Shown here in pieces: positions 8,058 through 15,868 of a stretch of DNA of 54,884 bases. This DNA comes from Nitrosotalea sp. Its GTDB lineage: Archaea; Thermoproteota; Nitrososphaeria; Nitrososphaerales; Nitrosopumilaceae. The DNA is taken from assembly GCA_023251795.1 (NCBI GenBank), contig JAHEYD010000007.1:1-54884 (forward strand), read 5' to 3'. Made by a program: the position numbers and the translations under genes. Every line of letters begins with the position of its first letter. Within the stretch, counting starts at the first letter, position 1. The notes beneath the pieces are model-generated. The model saw nothing but the letters and a program-made list of their open reading frames with translations, ran no database searches and was not told where the DNA came from.

Positions 8058-8668
8058 TGTCTACCTATAGTGACATGCAAGCTAGAATTGCAGATGAAAT
8101 GGCTAGGACTGATCTAACCAATCAAATACAATTGGCGATTTTATCCGCAATTAATTTCTATAAAGATGAACGATTCTGGTTTAACGAAGGTGAAGTAACA
8201 TTTAATACTATAATTGGTTTGGACCATCAAATTGTGCCTACAACTTTTGGTGAAGTCGATGAAATTACAGTGACGGTATCTGGAAATAGATATGTTATGG
8301 ACTTAGTTAGTTATGATTATATTCGAGTTCAGGTATCACAACAGACATTGATGGGACAACCAGAACGGGCGGCAATATTTGAGGAGGATATTTGGTACGA
8401 TCCTATTCCAGATCGAGTGTATCCAATTATTCTTAGTGGGTTGATTTATTTTGCTACTTTGTCAGGGGCGAGTGACAGCAATGTATGGACCAATGAAGCT
8501 GAGTCTCTGATTAGATGCAGGGCAAAGTCTATATTATACACTCATGTTACCCGCAACGACAAGATGGCAGCCGCGATGGATGCTAGAGAATCTAGACATT
8601 TGGCGAAGTTAAGGCAGAAAACGGTACAACGGACAGCGGCTAGTAAATTAAAGGCGATGAGGTTTTAA
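8057..8668 (+). CDS. Head-tail adaptor (neck) protein
   Basis: 203 aa, starting MSTYSDMQARIADEMARTDL. The pattern of an N-terminal helix pair, AINFYKDERFWFNEGEVTF and a Tyr/Asp-rich middle is typical of phage adaptor proteins that bind under the portal (P22 gp4/head completion type). It precedes the stabilisation protein gene as in other podoviruses. The ATG at 8057 overlaps the upstream TGA. Confidence 0.65.
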   Translation: MSTYSDMQARIADEMARTDLTNQIQLAILSAINFYKDERFWFNEGEVTFNTIIGLDHQIVPTTFGEVDEITVTVSGNRYVMDLVSYDYIRVQVSQQTLMGQPERAAIFEEDIWYDPIPDRVYPIILSGLIYFATLSGASDSNVWTNEAESLIRCRAKSILYTHVTRNDKMAAAMDARESRHLAKLRQKTVQRTAASKLKAMRF

Positions 8669-10140
8669 TGCCTTTGTTGGATGATATGCCAGATGAGTCA
8701 CAGCAGATGTGGCAGTTGTCTGATACAACTAGTCCAGGTTTGCTAAATTCTTTTTATGACAGAAACAGACAGATGAAAGATTACTGGCAAAATATTGTCA
8801 GACAATCTCCAAGTCCTCCTGAAATGGGTACAGAAGGAAATACTCGTTTATTTGGATGGCTATTAAATCGTTTAGGACACGGAATAAGCAACCCTGGTCA
8901 AATGGCCGCCAATTTTGCTCAGCAAATGTATCCTACTACTGATGAAGAAATGATGAATCAATCCTTAAATTTTGCGCCTGTTGGGATGTTGAAGGCAAAT
9001 TATAGATCTCCAGAACAATTGCAGAAGTTACGTAGGATGATGGCGGAGGAACAACAAGCTAGAGGGATAATGAGACAAGTACCAAAAGAATTATATACTA
9101 ACGCCTCTAGACTTAAACCTTATCCAGAAGAAGCTCTGACTTTATATCCAGACTTGGTTCAAAGTCCTTATCAAATGTCGCAATTTAGGCAGGATAGAAC
9201 TTATCCTGTACCAGGAGATAAATTTACGCAGTATAATCTCGACCCCATCGACCAAATGCTTCGGGGTAGTTTGTATCATGGGTCATCACAGTTGGAAAGA
9301 GACGCAATTAGTAAGATGGCTAGAGAAATTAATCCTGATAAAGTACACCACGCTTTGATTGATGCAAATGAGTATGGTTTCACTAAATCTCTACATGATG
9401 CTAATTCTATATCTAACAAATTGGGTGAACCAGCTGGTGTATCTTTATCAATGTTGCCCACTAAAGCAGCTGAGTTTAATAATGTAGATAAAGAATACAT
9501 CCACCGAATTATGCCTCTCTACGGTGGGCCACCAACCGAACGAGTGGTTAATTTGATGTCACCTAAGGGCAGGACAGCATTAAATGATGCGTATGATGTA
9601 GTGTTCAACCAGAATCTTAATCTTGATAGATTAGGCCGTGGATTGCAGCTTAATATAGAACATCCTATTCGTATTCCTGGTGCCATGGAAGATATGTTTG
9701 TTCGGCAATTACCTGGTACTGGAGAATTCAACCGTGCTTTATCTGATCAACTTCAATCCTCCGGCTATCGTGGGTTGTTATACAACCCGCAACGGTGGAA
9801 TGAATATGAGATGTTAATGTTAGATCCAAAATACGCATTGCCATTAGATTACAGAAAATTTCAGGAGTACGCACATCCTGCGGCTGAAAGAGCCAAAAGG
9901 TCGATTTCTTTGGGTGTTGGAATGAATCTTGATACTTTGGGTGCTACTCCAGGTACACGTAAAGGACTGTCTCAAATTGGTGATTTGATGGCTGAAAATA
10001 AGTCCAGACTTGGCGATATCTACCAGGAACGTTCATGGACTCAACGCCTCTCAGAGGAGAACAAACAGAGGTTATTAGAAATGATAAACCCGCAGTATAG
10101 AGAAGCAGTTGGTAATCAGCTTTATGAGGTCCAACTATGA
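8668..10140 (+). CDS. Virion-associated protein with possible ADP-ribosyltransferase-like domain
   Basis: 490 aa. The first 170 residues are helical and variable. From about residue 203 the order LYHGSSQ, then GVSLSMLPTKAAEF, then GYRGLLYNPQRWNEYEMLML and DPKYALP follows the layout of ADP-ribosyltransferase-like domains in phage polyvalent and head proteins: a His/Tyr-Gly strand, an S-x-S-like strand and a late Glu. I have not proved the catalytic residues. It starts MPLLDD like the gene at 54278. Confidence 0.45.
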   Translation: MPLLDDMPDESQQMWQLSDTTSPGLLNSFYDRNRQMKDYWQNIVRQSPSPPEMGTEGNTRLFGWLLNRLGHGISNPGQMAANFAQQMYPTTDEEMMNQSLNFAPVGMLKANYRSPEQLQKLRRMMAEEQQARGIMRQVPKELYTNASRLKPYPEEALTLYPDLVQSPYQMSQFRQDRTYPVPGDKFTQYNLDPIDQMLRGSLYHGSSQLERDAISKMAREINPDKVHHALIDANEYGFTKSLHDANSISNKLGEPAGVSLSMLPTKAAEFNNVDKEYIHRIMPLYGGPPTERVVNLMSPKGRTALNDAYDVVFNQNLNLDRLGRGLQLNIEHPIRIPGAMEDMFVRQLPGTGEFNRALSDQLQSSGYRGLLYNPQRWNEYEMLMLDPKYALPLDYRKFQEYAHPAAERAKRSISLGVGMNLDTLGATPGTRKGLSQIGDLMAENKSRLGDIYQERSWTQRLSEENKQRLLEMINPQYREAVGNQLYEVQL

Positions 10141-11621
10141 TTCCTTTTGGTGAATACCTCCCAGATCAACCGTTGTTCCAGAATCCTGGAGCAACTGTAG
10201 CATTGAATGTAGTACCATTGACAACTCAGTCATACGGTCCGTTTGCTACTTTGTTACCGTATACTGCTGCTATGGCTACTCGTTGTAAAGGAGCTATAAC
10301 AGCGAAGGATGTAGATGGGGATATTTCCTATTTCGCTGGTATAGCAGCTGCCATCAATCATCTTAAGTCTGATCAAACTTGGGAAGATTACTCAAAGAGT
10401 GGTGGTTACGCTTTAGGCGCAGAGGATTTTTGGTACTTCTTGCAGTACGGCAACCGTATTGTGGCTGTATCTAATAGTAATCCAATCCAGACATTTCTTT
10501 TAGGTACTGATATTATTTTTAGTGATTTATCTGCTACGGCTCCGCAGGCAGCTTATGCATCTATTATCCGTGATTTTCTTATGGTTGGTAATACTTATTT
10601 CTCTGGTGATACCGTGCCTAATATGGTTTGGTGGTCGGCAATCGATGACCCAACTAGTTGGCCTGCTGTAGGATCCACTGCTGCTATTGAAGTACAATCT
10701 GATAACCAGCAACTACCAGAAGGTGGTGCAGTTCAAGGTATCGTAGGTTCTATTGGTGGTGCTGATGGTGCGGTATTTATGGAAGAAGCCATATATAGAA
10801 TTACTTATGTCGGTTCTCCGGTTATATTTCAATTTGATCGGGTAGAAAAACAGCATGGTACTAGGATACCAGGTAGTATTGTCAATGTAGGTAATTTTGC
10901 TTTCTACCTCGGTGTTGACGGTTTTTACGCTTTTGATGGAACCAATTCTACACCTATTGGTGCACAGAAGGTAGACAAGTCTTTTTATAAAGATTTTGAC
11001 CAGAACAATTTCTTTAATGTTGTATCTGCGGCTGATGTAATCAACAAACAGGTTATGTGGGCCTACCCTGGTGTAGGGAATAGTAATGGTGTGCCAAATA
11101 AGATGTTAGTTTATAACTGGATCACAAATCGTTGGACATTAGTGGAACAGGAAATAGAATACTTTTTTCGGGCTTATACTCAAGGTTATACATTAGATCA
11201 ACTAGACGCATTTGGAACTATAGATACATTACCATACTCTTTAGATAGTAGAATATGGGCCGGTGGGACTATATTACTATCCGGGTTTGACTCTGCTCAT
11301 AAACTTGGTAATTTTGCTGGAGATAATTTAGCCGCTACCATTGAAACTGCTGATATTGACAGTCAAGGTGGTCAAAGAGTTTTCGTCTCAGGGATTAGAC
11401 CTATTGTTGATACCAGTGGCGTTACTGCGGCAGTAGGGTATAGGGATAACTTATCAGATCCAGTTTCTTATACAACGCCAACCTCTCCAGGTTCTGATGC
11501 TTACTGCCCACAACGTATTAGTAGAAGATTCGTCCGTGCTCAAGTAAATATCGCCGCAGCAGCTTCTTGGACTCATGCTCAGGGAATAGAAACTATACAA
11601 CAACCTGCAGGTGAAAGGTAA
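10137..11621 (+). CDS. Packaged-DNA stabilisation protein, P22 gp10-like
   Basis: 494 aa with beta-propeller-like repeats. Typical phrases are RDFLMVGNTYFSG with VWWSAIDDPTSWP, GGADGAVFMEEAIYRITY and LVYNWITNRWTLVEQ. In P22 the homologue plugs the neck after packaging and connects to the tail. The ATGA overlap with the upstream gene and the following small tail genes fit this role. Confidence 0.8.
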   Translation: MIPFGEYLPDQPLFQNPGATVALNVVPLTTQSYGPFATLLPYTAAMATRCKGAITAKDVDGDISYFAGIAAAINHLKSDQTWEDYSKSGGYALGAEDFWYFLQYGNRIVAVSNSNPIQTFLLGTDIIFSDLSATAPQAAYASIIRDFLMVGNTYFSGDTVPNMVWWSAIDDPTSWPAVGSTAAIEVQSDNQQLPEGGAVQGIVGSIGGADGAVFMEEAIYRITYVGSPVIFQFDRVEKQHGTRIPGSIVNVGNFAFYLGVDGFYAFDGTNSTPIGAQKVDKSFYKDFDQNNFFNVVSAADVINKQVMWAYPGVGNSNGVPNKMLVYNWITNRWTLVEQEIEYFFRAYTQGYTLDQLDAFGTIDTLPYSLDSRIWAGGTILLSGFDSAHKLGNFAGDNLAATIETADIDSQGGQRVFVSGIRPIVDTSGVTAAVGYRDNLSDPVSYTTPTSPGSDAYCPQRISRRFVRAQVNIAAAASWTHAQGIETIQQPAGER

Positions 11622-12007
11622 TGCCAGTTCCTATTCAAGCTAGGATGGTAGATGATATAGCTAGCCGGGTTACGCAGCCATGGATTACTTGGTTGTATTC
11701 TTGTCAGACCAGAGTTTGCCAGACTTTAGTATATGCCGCAACTATAACACCTAATTTCGAAGCGGGTAATAATATTAAAATAGGAGCATTGACTAATAAT
11801 ATAACGATAAAAAATCCTAGTAAAAATGTTCCAGTTGGTACTAAGGTCTTATTCGATCTGACTTGTGGCACACCAGGCAGGTCTGTAACTTGGGAGTCAG
11901 TGTACAAATGTACTTATACCTCAATGACTGCTGCTAAACGTGCCGTTGTTGAGTTTGTTTATGATGGAACCAACTACATACAAATAGGAACAGTCCAAGA
12001 ATTGTAA
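11621..12007 (+). CDS. Small beta-rich tail or fibre-associated protein
   Basis: 128 aa. The middle has the strand-turn pattern PNFEAGNNIKIGALTNNITI, which is common in tail fibre repeats, and the end is FVYDGTNYIQIG. No catalytic motif is seen. It begins on the stop of the stabilisation protein gene. It is probably a structural protein; its exact place is unknown. Confidence 0.55.
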   Translation: MPVPIQARMVDDIASRVTQPWITWLYSCQTRVCQTLVYAATITPNFEAGNNIKIGALTNNITIKNPSKNVPVGTKVLFDLTCGTPGRSVTWESVYKCTYTSMTAAKRAVVEFVYDGTNYIQIGTVQEL

Positions 12008-12017
12008 GGAGACAGTT

Positions 12018-12503
12018 ATGAACGGAAATGAAACATCGCAACAACCAAGTAGATTTGGTCAGAGGCAAATCAATCCTATGCTAGCAGCGTTAGTGGCTAG
12101 AATGATGGGTGGACAAGGGCAGCAAGTTGGTGCTTCCTCTGGAATGGGTACACAAATGCCTCCTTCTTCTGGGCCTAGGGGTGCTGGTGGTATGCCTCAG
12201 CCTGCGACTATGCAACCTCCGCCAAGTCAAGTACTGCCTCAGAGTGGTGCTGCTGGTGGACAGCCTGGTTTGTTGAATCAAATGGGTAGTAGTAGTATGA
12301 TGAACCCACAGATGCTAGCTATGTTTGCACAGCAAATGAAACAGCGTCAGGGTATTCCTGGAGCAGGCGGTCAGGGATCTGGTAGTCCTGGTGGTTACGA
12401 TCAGCTTATGAGTCAGTTCGCTGGGGCTATACCTAATTCATTTGATTTTTCGATGCCGAATCTTAATTTCCTGCCAATAGGTGGTGGCTTAGGTAGTCCA
12501 TAA
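12018..12503 (+). CDS. Gly/Met/Gln/Pro-rich low-complexity virion protein
   Basis: 161 aa dominated by Gly, Gln, Met, Pro and Ser (for example GGQGSGSPGGYDQLMSQFAG), with no folded domain that I can see. Low-complexity proteins of this kind precede ejection proteins in many podoviruses. It has GGAG seven bases before the ATG. The stop TAA shares bases with the next ATG. Confidence 0.6.
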   Translation: MNGNETSQQPSRFGQRQINPMLAALVARMMGGQGQQVGASSGMGTQMPPSSGPRGAGGMPQPATMQPPPSQVLPQSGAAGGQPGLLNQMGSSSMMNPQMLAMFAQQMKQRQGIPGAGGQGSGSPGGYDQLMSQFAGAIPNSFDFSMPNLNFLPIGGGLGSP

Positions 12504-12925
12504 TGGACCTAGTTAACGTTGGTACTGACAAACTGTCCGAATTTTGGCCTGAAGTCCGGGGATTACTCCATTCTGCGCTAGAATATTCTGGAGGTAGATT
12601 CTCGGAGAAGTCTATATTGGACTGCATACTAACCGGAGAAATGCAGTTGTGGGTGGTTATGGACGGTATTGATATAATATCCGTCTTTGTGACTAATATA
12701 ATGAATTATCGTACCGGACTGCGGGTTTGTGATATCATCCTACTCAGCGGAAATAATATGGTTAAATGGTTGCCTGATTGCACGGACCGAATTTCTGAAT
12801 GGGCTAGTCAAATTGGTTGTACCAAGATACAAATGATGGGCAGGCCAGGTTGGGAGAAGGCGTTAAAAAACTGGGGTAAAATATCAGTAGCAATGGAACG
12901 GTCCGTAGGAGAATATCATGGGTAA
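12503..12925 (+). CDS. GNAT-like conserved phage tail-region protein
   Basis: 140 aa. The order TGEMQLWVVMDG, then VTNIMNYRTGLRVCDIILLSG and QMMGRPGWEKALKNWG matches a conserved podovirus protein that resembles the GNAT acetyltransferase fold (central beta strands, then a WE..LK.WG ending). Acetyltransferase activity is not shown. It lies between low-complexity and ejection genes. Confidence 0.6.
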   Translation: MDLVNVGTDKLSEFWPEVRGLLHSALEYSGGRFSEKSILDCILTGEMQLWVVMDGIDIISVFVTNIMNYRTGLRVCDIILLSGNNMVKWLPDCTDRISEWASQIGCTKIQMMGRPGWEKALKNWGKISVAMERSVGEYHG

Positions 12926-14051
12926 AGGTAGCAGTGGTGGAAGTTCTGGATATACAGCTCAGCCGACGACTTCGACGACTGTTCAGCAGGCAAATACTCA
13001 GCCTTGGTCTGGGCAGCAACCATATTTGGAGGATGTATTTGGCCAAGCGCAAGCTCTCCAGCAGACGCCATTACAATGGTATTCAGGTGAAGTGTCTGGT
13101 GTTCCAACTGGGCAGACATATGCACCATTAGCTTCACAGACAACTCAAGCATTGAATATGGCAGAAAATACTGCGCTGACGAATCAGGTACCACAGGTAG
13201 CAACAAATTTTGCCACAGATATGTTAGGAGGTAATTATCTGTCTGCAGGTAATCCATATTTTTCTAACATGGTTAATAGTATCCAAAAAACTGTGCAGCC
13301 ATCCGTAGAATCTCAATTTGAAAAGTCGGGCAGATATGGCTCTGGTGCTATGGATAATGCTTTCGCCTCAGCAATGACAGATACTGCTGGTAACCTAGCT
13401 TATCAAAATTATGCTAATATCTTAGGTGAAATGGGTAAAGCTAGTTATACTGCACCGCAGACAGCAGAGTTGGGATATTTACCCGCTCAGGAATTGGGCC
13501 AAGTTGGTGCTACTTATACAGATCAAACTCAGAATGCCATCAATCAAGCTATGCAGCAATGGCAGTTTAATCAAACAGCACCTTGGCAGGAATTGGGTAT
13601 GTATGGTGGTCTTGTCGGAGGCAACTACGGTGGAACTTCTACATCTTCTGGGACGACTACAGGTACACAGATGGTTCCATCGACTTATGGTAATTCTACT
13701 GGCAGCACAATCGGTGGTTTATTAGGTGGTTTGGGTAGTCTTGGTATGTTGGGTTATACAATGTTCGGTTCTGATAAAAGGTTTAAGGATAATATCAAAC
13801 CACTCGATGATAATGCCCTAGCAGTTATCGTTAAGATTAAACCTGTAACTTATGATTATAAACCTGAATATGGTGGTAATAAAGATCAAGCTGGTTTCAT
13901 AGCCGATGATCTTGAGCGGAAACTACCCAGTTTGGTATTCAGAGATGATAAGGATATGCGGATTATCGCACCTATGGGTTTGATTCCTTACCTAGTTAAA
14001 GGTATGCAGGAACAGCAGGAGCAAATTGATAGTCTGATGGGATATGAGTAA
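12918..14051 (+). CDS. Ejection or internal virion protein with C-terminal S74 chaperone domain
   Basis: 377 aa. Residues 1-270 are Gln/Gly/Ser/Thr-rich with helices typical of internal proteins (SNMVNSIQKTVQPSVESQFE). From about 285 the sequence GSDKRFKDNIKPLDD, then PVTYDYKPEY and AGFIADDLE is the intramolecular chaperone autoprocessing (peptidase S74) domain, which trimerises and cleaves itself at the Ser of the SD motif. The last codons (TAT GAG TAA) lie inside a palindromic element. Confidence 0.7.
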   Translation: MGKGSSGGSSGYTAQPTTSTTVQQANTQPWSGQQPYLEDVFGQAQALQQTPLQWYSGEVSGVPTGQTYAPLASQTTQALNMAENTALTNQVPQVATNFATDMLGGNYLSAGNPYFSNMVNSIQKTVQPSVESQFEKSGRYGSGAMDNAFASAMTDTAGNLAYQNYANILGEMGKASYTAPQTAELGYLPAQELGQVGATYTDQTQNAINQAMQQWQFNQTAPWQELGMYGGLVGGNYGGTSTSSGTTTGTQMVPSTYGNSTGSTIGGLLGGLGSLGMLGYTMFGSDKRFKDNIKPLDDNALAVIVKIKPVTYDYKPEYGGNKDQAGFIADDLERKLPSLVFRDDKDMRIIAPMGLIPYLVKGMQEQQEQIDSLMGYE

Positions 14052-14066
14052 AATTTACTCGTATCC
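14040..14066 (+). promoter_or_regulatory. 27-bp palindromic element, copy 2
   Basis: Begins GGATATGAGTAAAATTTACT and ends CGTATCC. It contains the stop codon of the S74 protein gene and ends 14 bases before the ATG at 14081, leaving room only for the ribosome binding site. The centre base is A in the direction of transcription. Confidence 0.8.
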
Positions 14067-14080
14067 TCTTAGGAGTTATT

Positions 14081-15868
14081 ATGGCTTGGGATGATGAATA
14101 TAATATGATACCTGGTTTGTTGAAGCAATTTTTCGCTCAGCAACAACAGCAACAACAGCAACAAGTACCTACTGGATTATTAAATGCTGCCCCTCCAGTG
14201 GCTACTCAAGCTCTGCCGCAAGCTGCACCAGCACAACCAACTCCTGCTGAACCAACACAACAGCGCGGGTTTTTGTCTAGGTTATTTGGTGGAGATGATC
14301 AAACTTCTGTTACTCAGTCACCTACTGTACAGGGACAGTCGCAAGATCTTTTAGGACTGTTGTCCAATCAGTCTAATCAAAAGAATAAATGGATGTTACC
14401 TTTAAGCCTAGGCTTGATGGAAATGGGGGCTGGTATGGCCGGTCCATACACCCCGTTGAAAGACGCTCCACCGTGGGCTAGAGCAGTTAAAGGACTAAGC
14501 AGTGGAATTTTGGCTGGTACTACTATACAAAAGCAGCAGGCAGATGATTTGTATAAAAAAATTGGTTCGATGGTACAATTAAAGAAATTATTGAGTGAAG
14601 GTACAATAAAAGAGATTGGTGGTAAGAAGTTCATTCAGCAGCCTGATGGGAAATGGACTCAGATTAAGGATGATGCTGGTGGAAAAGGAACTACTGCTGA
14701 AAGGTTGGCTTCTAAAGCGGGAATATCATTAGAAGAAGCGACTAGAAGATTAGCTAAAGCTGGGGCTGAAGGTAAAGGTGACATAGAAGGTAAAACTCAG
14801 TCTTTCGAGCAGTTAGCCGAGAAATCATTAACAGAAAAATTAGGCCGCAAACCTTTAGCTTCTGAGATATTAGCCGAGATTCAAAAACTTAAGGTAGAAC
14901 AAGGAAAAGCTAGCAGAGAAGGTAAAGATATTCTTTATGTTGATCCTTATGATCCAAATAAATATGTATATGGTCCTTCAGGTGCACCTCCTCCAGGTTA
15001 TGAAGGCTATATTCCCAAAGAATTAGTCGGAAAGAAAACACCGCCTCCTCCATACACTCCTGGTGGTGCTCTTATGGGTTCTAAGGAATGGCTGCAAACT
15101 GGCAAACTACCGTCTGGTTTTGGTGTTGGTGCACAACAGGTCGTAGAAAATTTAGCTGCTGAGGCTGGAATAAGTCGTGAGGATATTGGTGATATTAGAT
15201 CGTCCTACAAAGCATTGACTACGGCACAGAGTGCTATACAAAGACAGTATGGTTTGATTGGTTCATTTATTAATGCAACTGAATTGAACCTTAAACTTTC
15301 TGAGCGTATGTCCGAGGCTGTACAGCGATATGGTAGTCCAGTTACTAATAAATGGGCTTTGTGGTTCCGTAAGAATGTTGCTGGGGAGGTTGGTGAGTCT
15401 CCAGATAAAGATGTCGCCGCATTTGATGCTGTTGTACGTCCGACTGTTAATGAATACGCAAAGGTTACATCATCTGCAACTGGCGCAGGTGGTGTAACTT
15501 CTGACGCATCTAGAAAGGAGATTTCAGATATTCTTAGTACTATATTCAATAAAGGTCAATTTAAGAATATCTCTGCCGCTTTACATGAAGAAATGAATAA
15601 TAGGAATATTGGCTACAATCAAAAATTAGATGAAGTCCGAGGTCAGATAAAACAAAATGGACGTCAGATTGATGAATTATTCACCAAAAATCTACCTGTT
15701 GACTGGCAGACTAATCCTGAATTTCAGCGGAGAGTTTTTGGTAGGCGGCTTAACACCGGTGGTACTGCTCCAGCAAATACACCACAAATGGTTACAATTC
15801 AAGGTCCGAATGGTCAAACTAAAATTATAACTAGACAACAGGCAATAGATGCGGGGCTACTAAAATAA
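14081..15868 (+). CDS. Large internal virion (ejection) protein
   Basis: 595 aa. After MAWDDEYNMIPGLLKQFFA comes a run of nine Gln encoded by a CAA/CAG microsatellite (about 14138-14164), then a Pro/Ala/Gln linker, a hydrophobic stretch near residues 105-150, and long charged helices to the end. Size, composition and position fit ejection proteins that leave the capsid with the DNA. The polyglutamine run could vary in length by slippage. Confidence 0.6.
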   Translation: MAWDDEYNMIPGLLKQFFAQQQQQQQQQVPTGLLNAAPPVATQALPQAAPAQPTPAEPTQQRGFLSRLFGGDDQTSVTQSPTVQGQSQDLLGLLSNQSNQKNKWMLPLSLGLMEMGAGMAGPYTPLKDAPPWARAVKGLSSGILAGTTIQKQQADDLYKKIGSMVQLKKLLSEGTIKEIGGKKFIQQPDGKWTQIKDDAGGKGTTAERLASKAGISLEEATRRLAKAGAEGKGDIEGKTQSFEQLAEKSLTEKLGRKPLASEILAEIQKLKVEQGKASREGKDILYVDPYDPNKYVYGPSGAPPPGYEGYIPKELVGKKTPPPPYTPGGALMGSKEWLQTGKLPSGFGVGAQQVVENLAAEAGISREDIGDIRSSYKALTTAQSAIQRQYGLIGSFINATELNLKLSERMSEAVQRYGSPVTNKWALWFRKNVAGEVGESPDKDVAAFDAVVRPTVNEYAKVTSSATGAGGVTSDASRKEISDILSTIFNKGQFKNISAALHEEMNNRNIGYNQKLDEVRGQIKQNGRQIDELFTKNLPVDWQTNPEFQRRVFGRRLNTGGTAPANTPQMVTIQGPNGQTKIITRQQAIDAGLLK

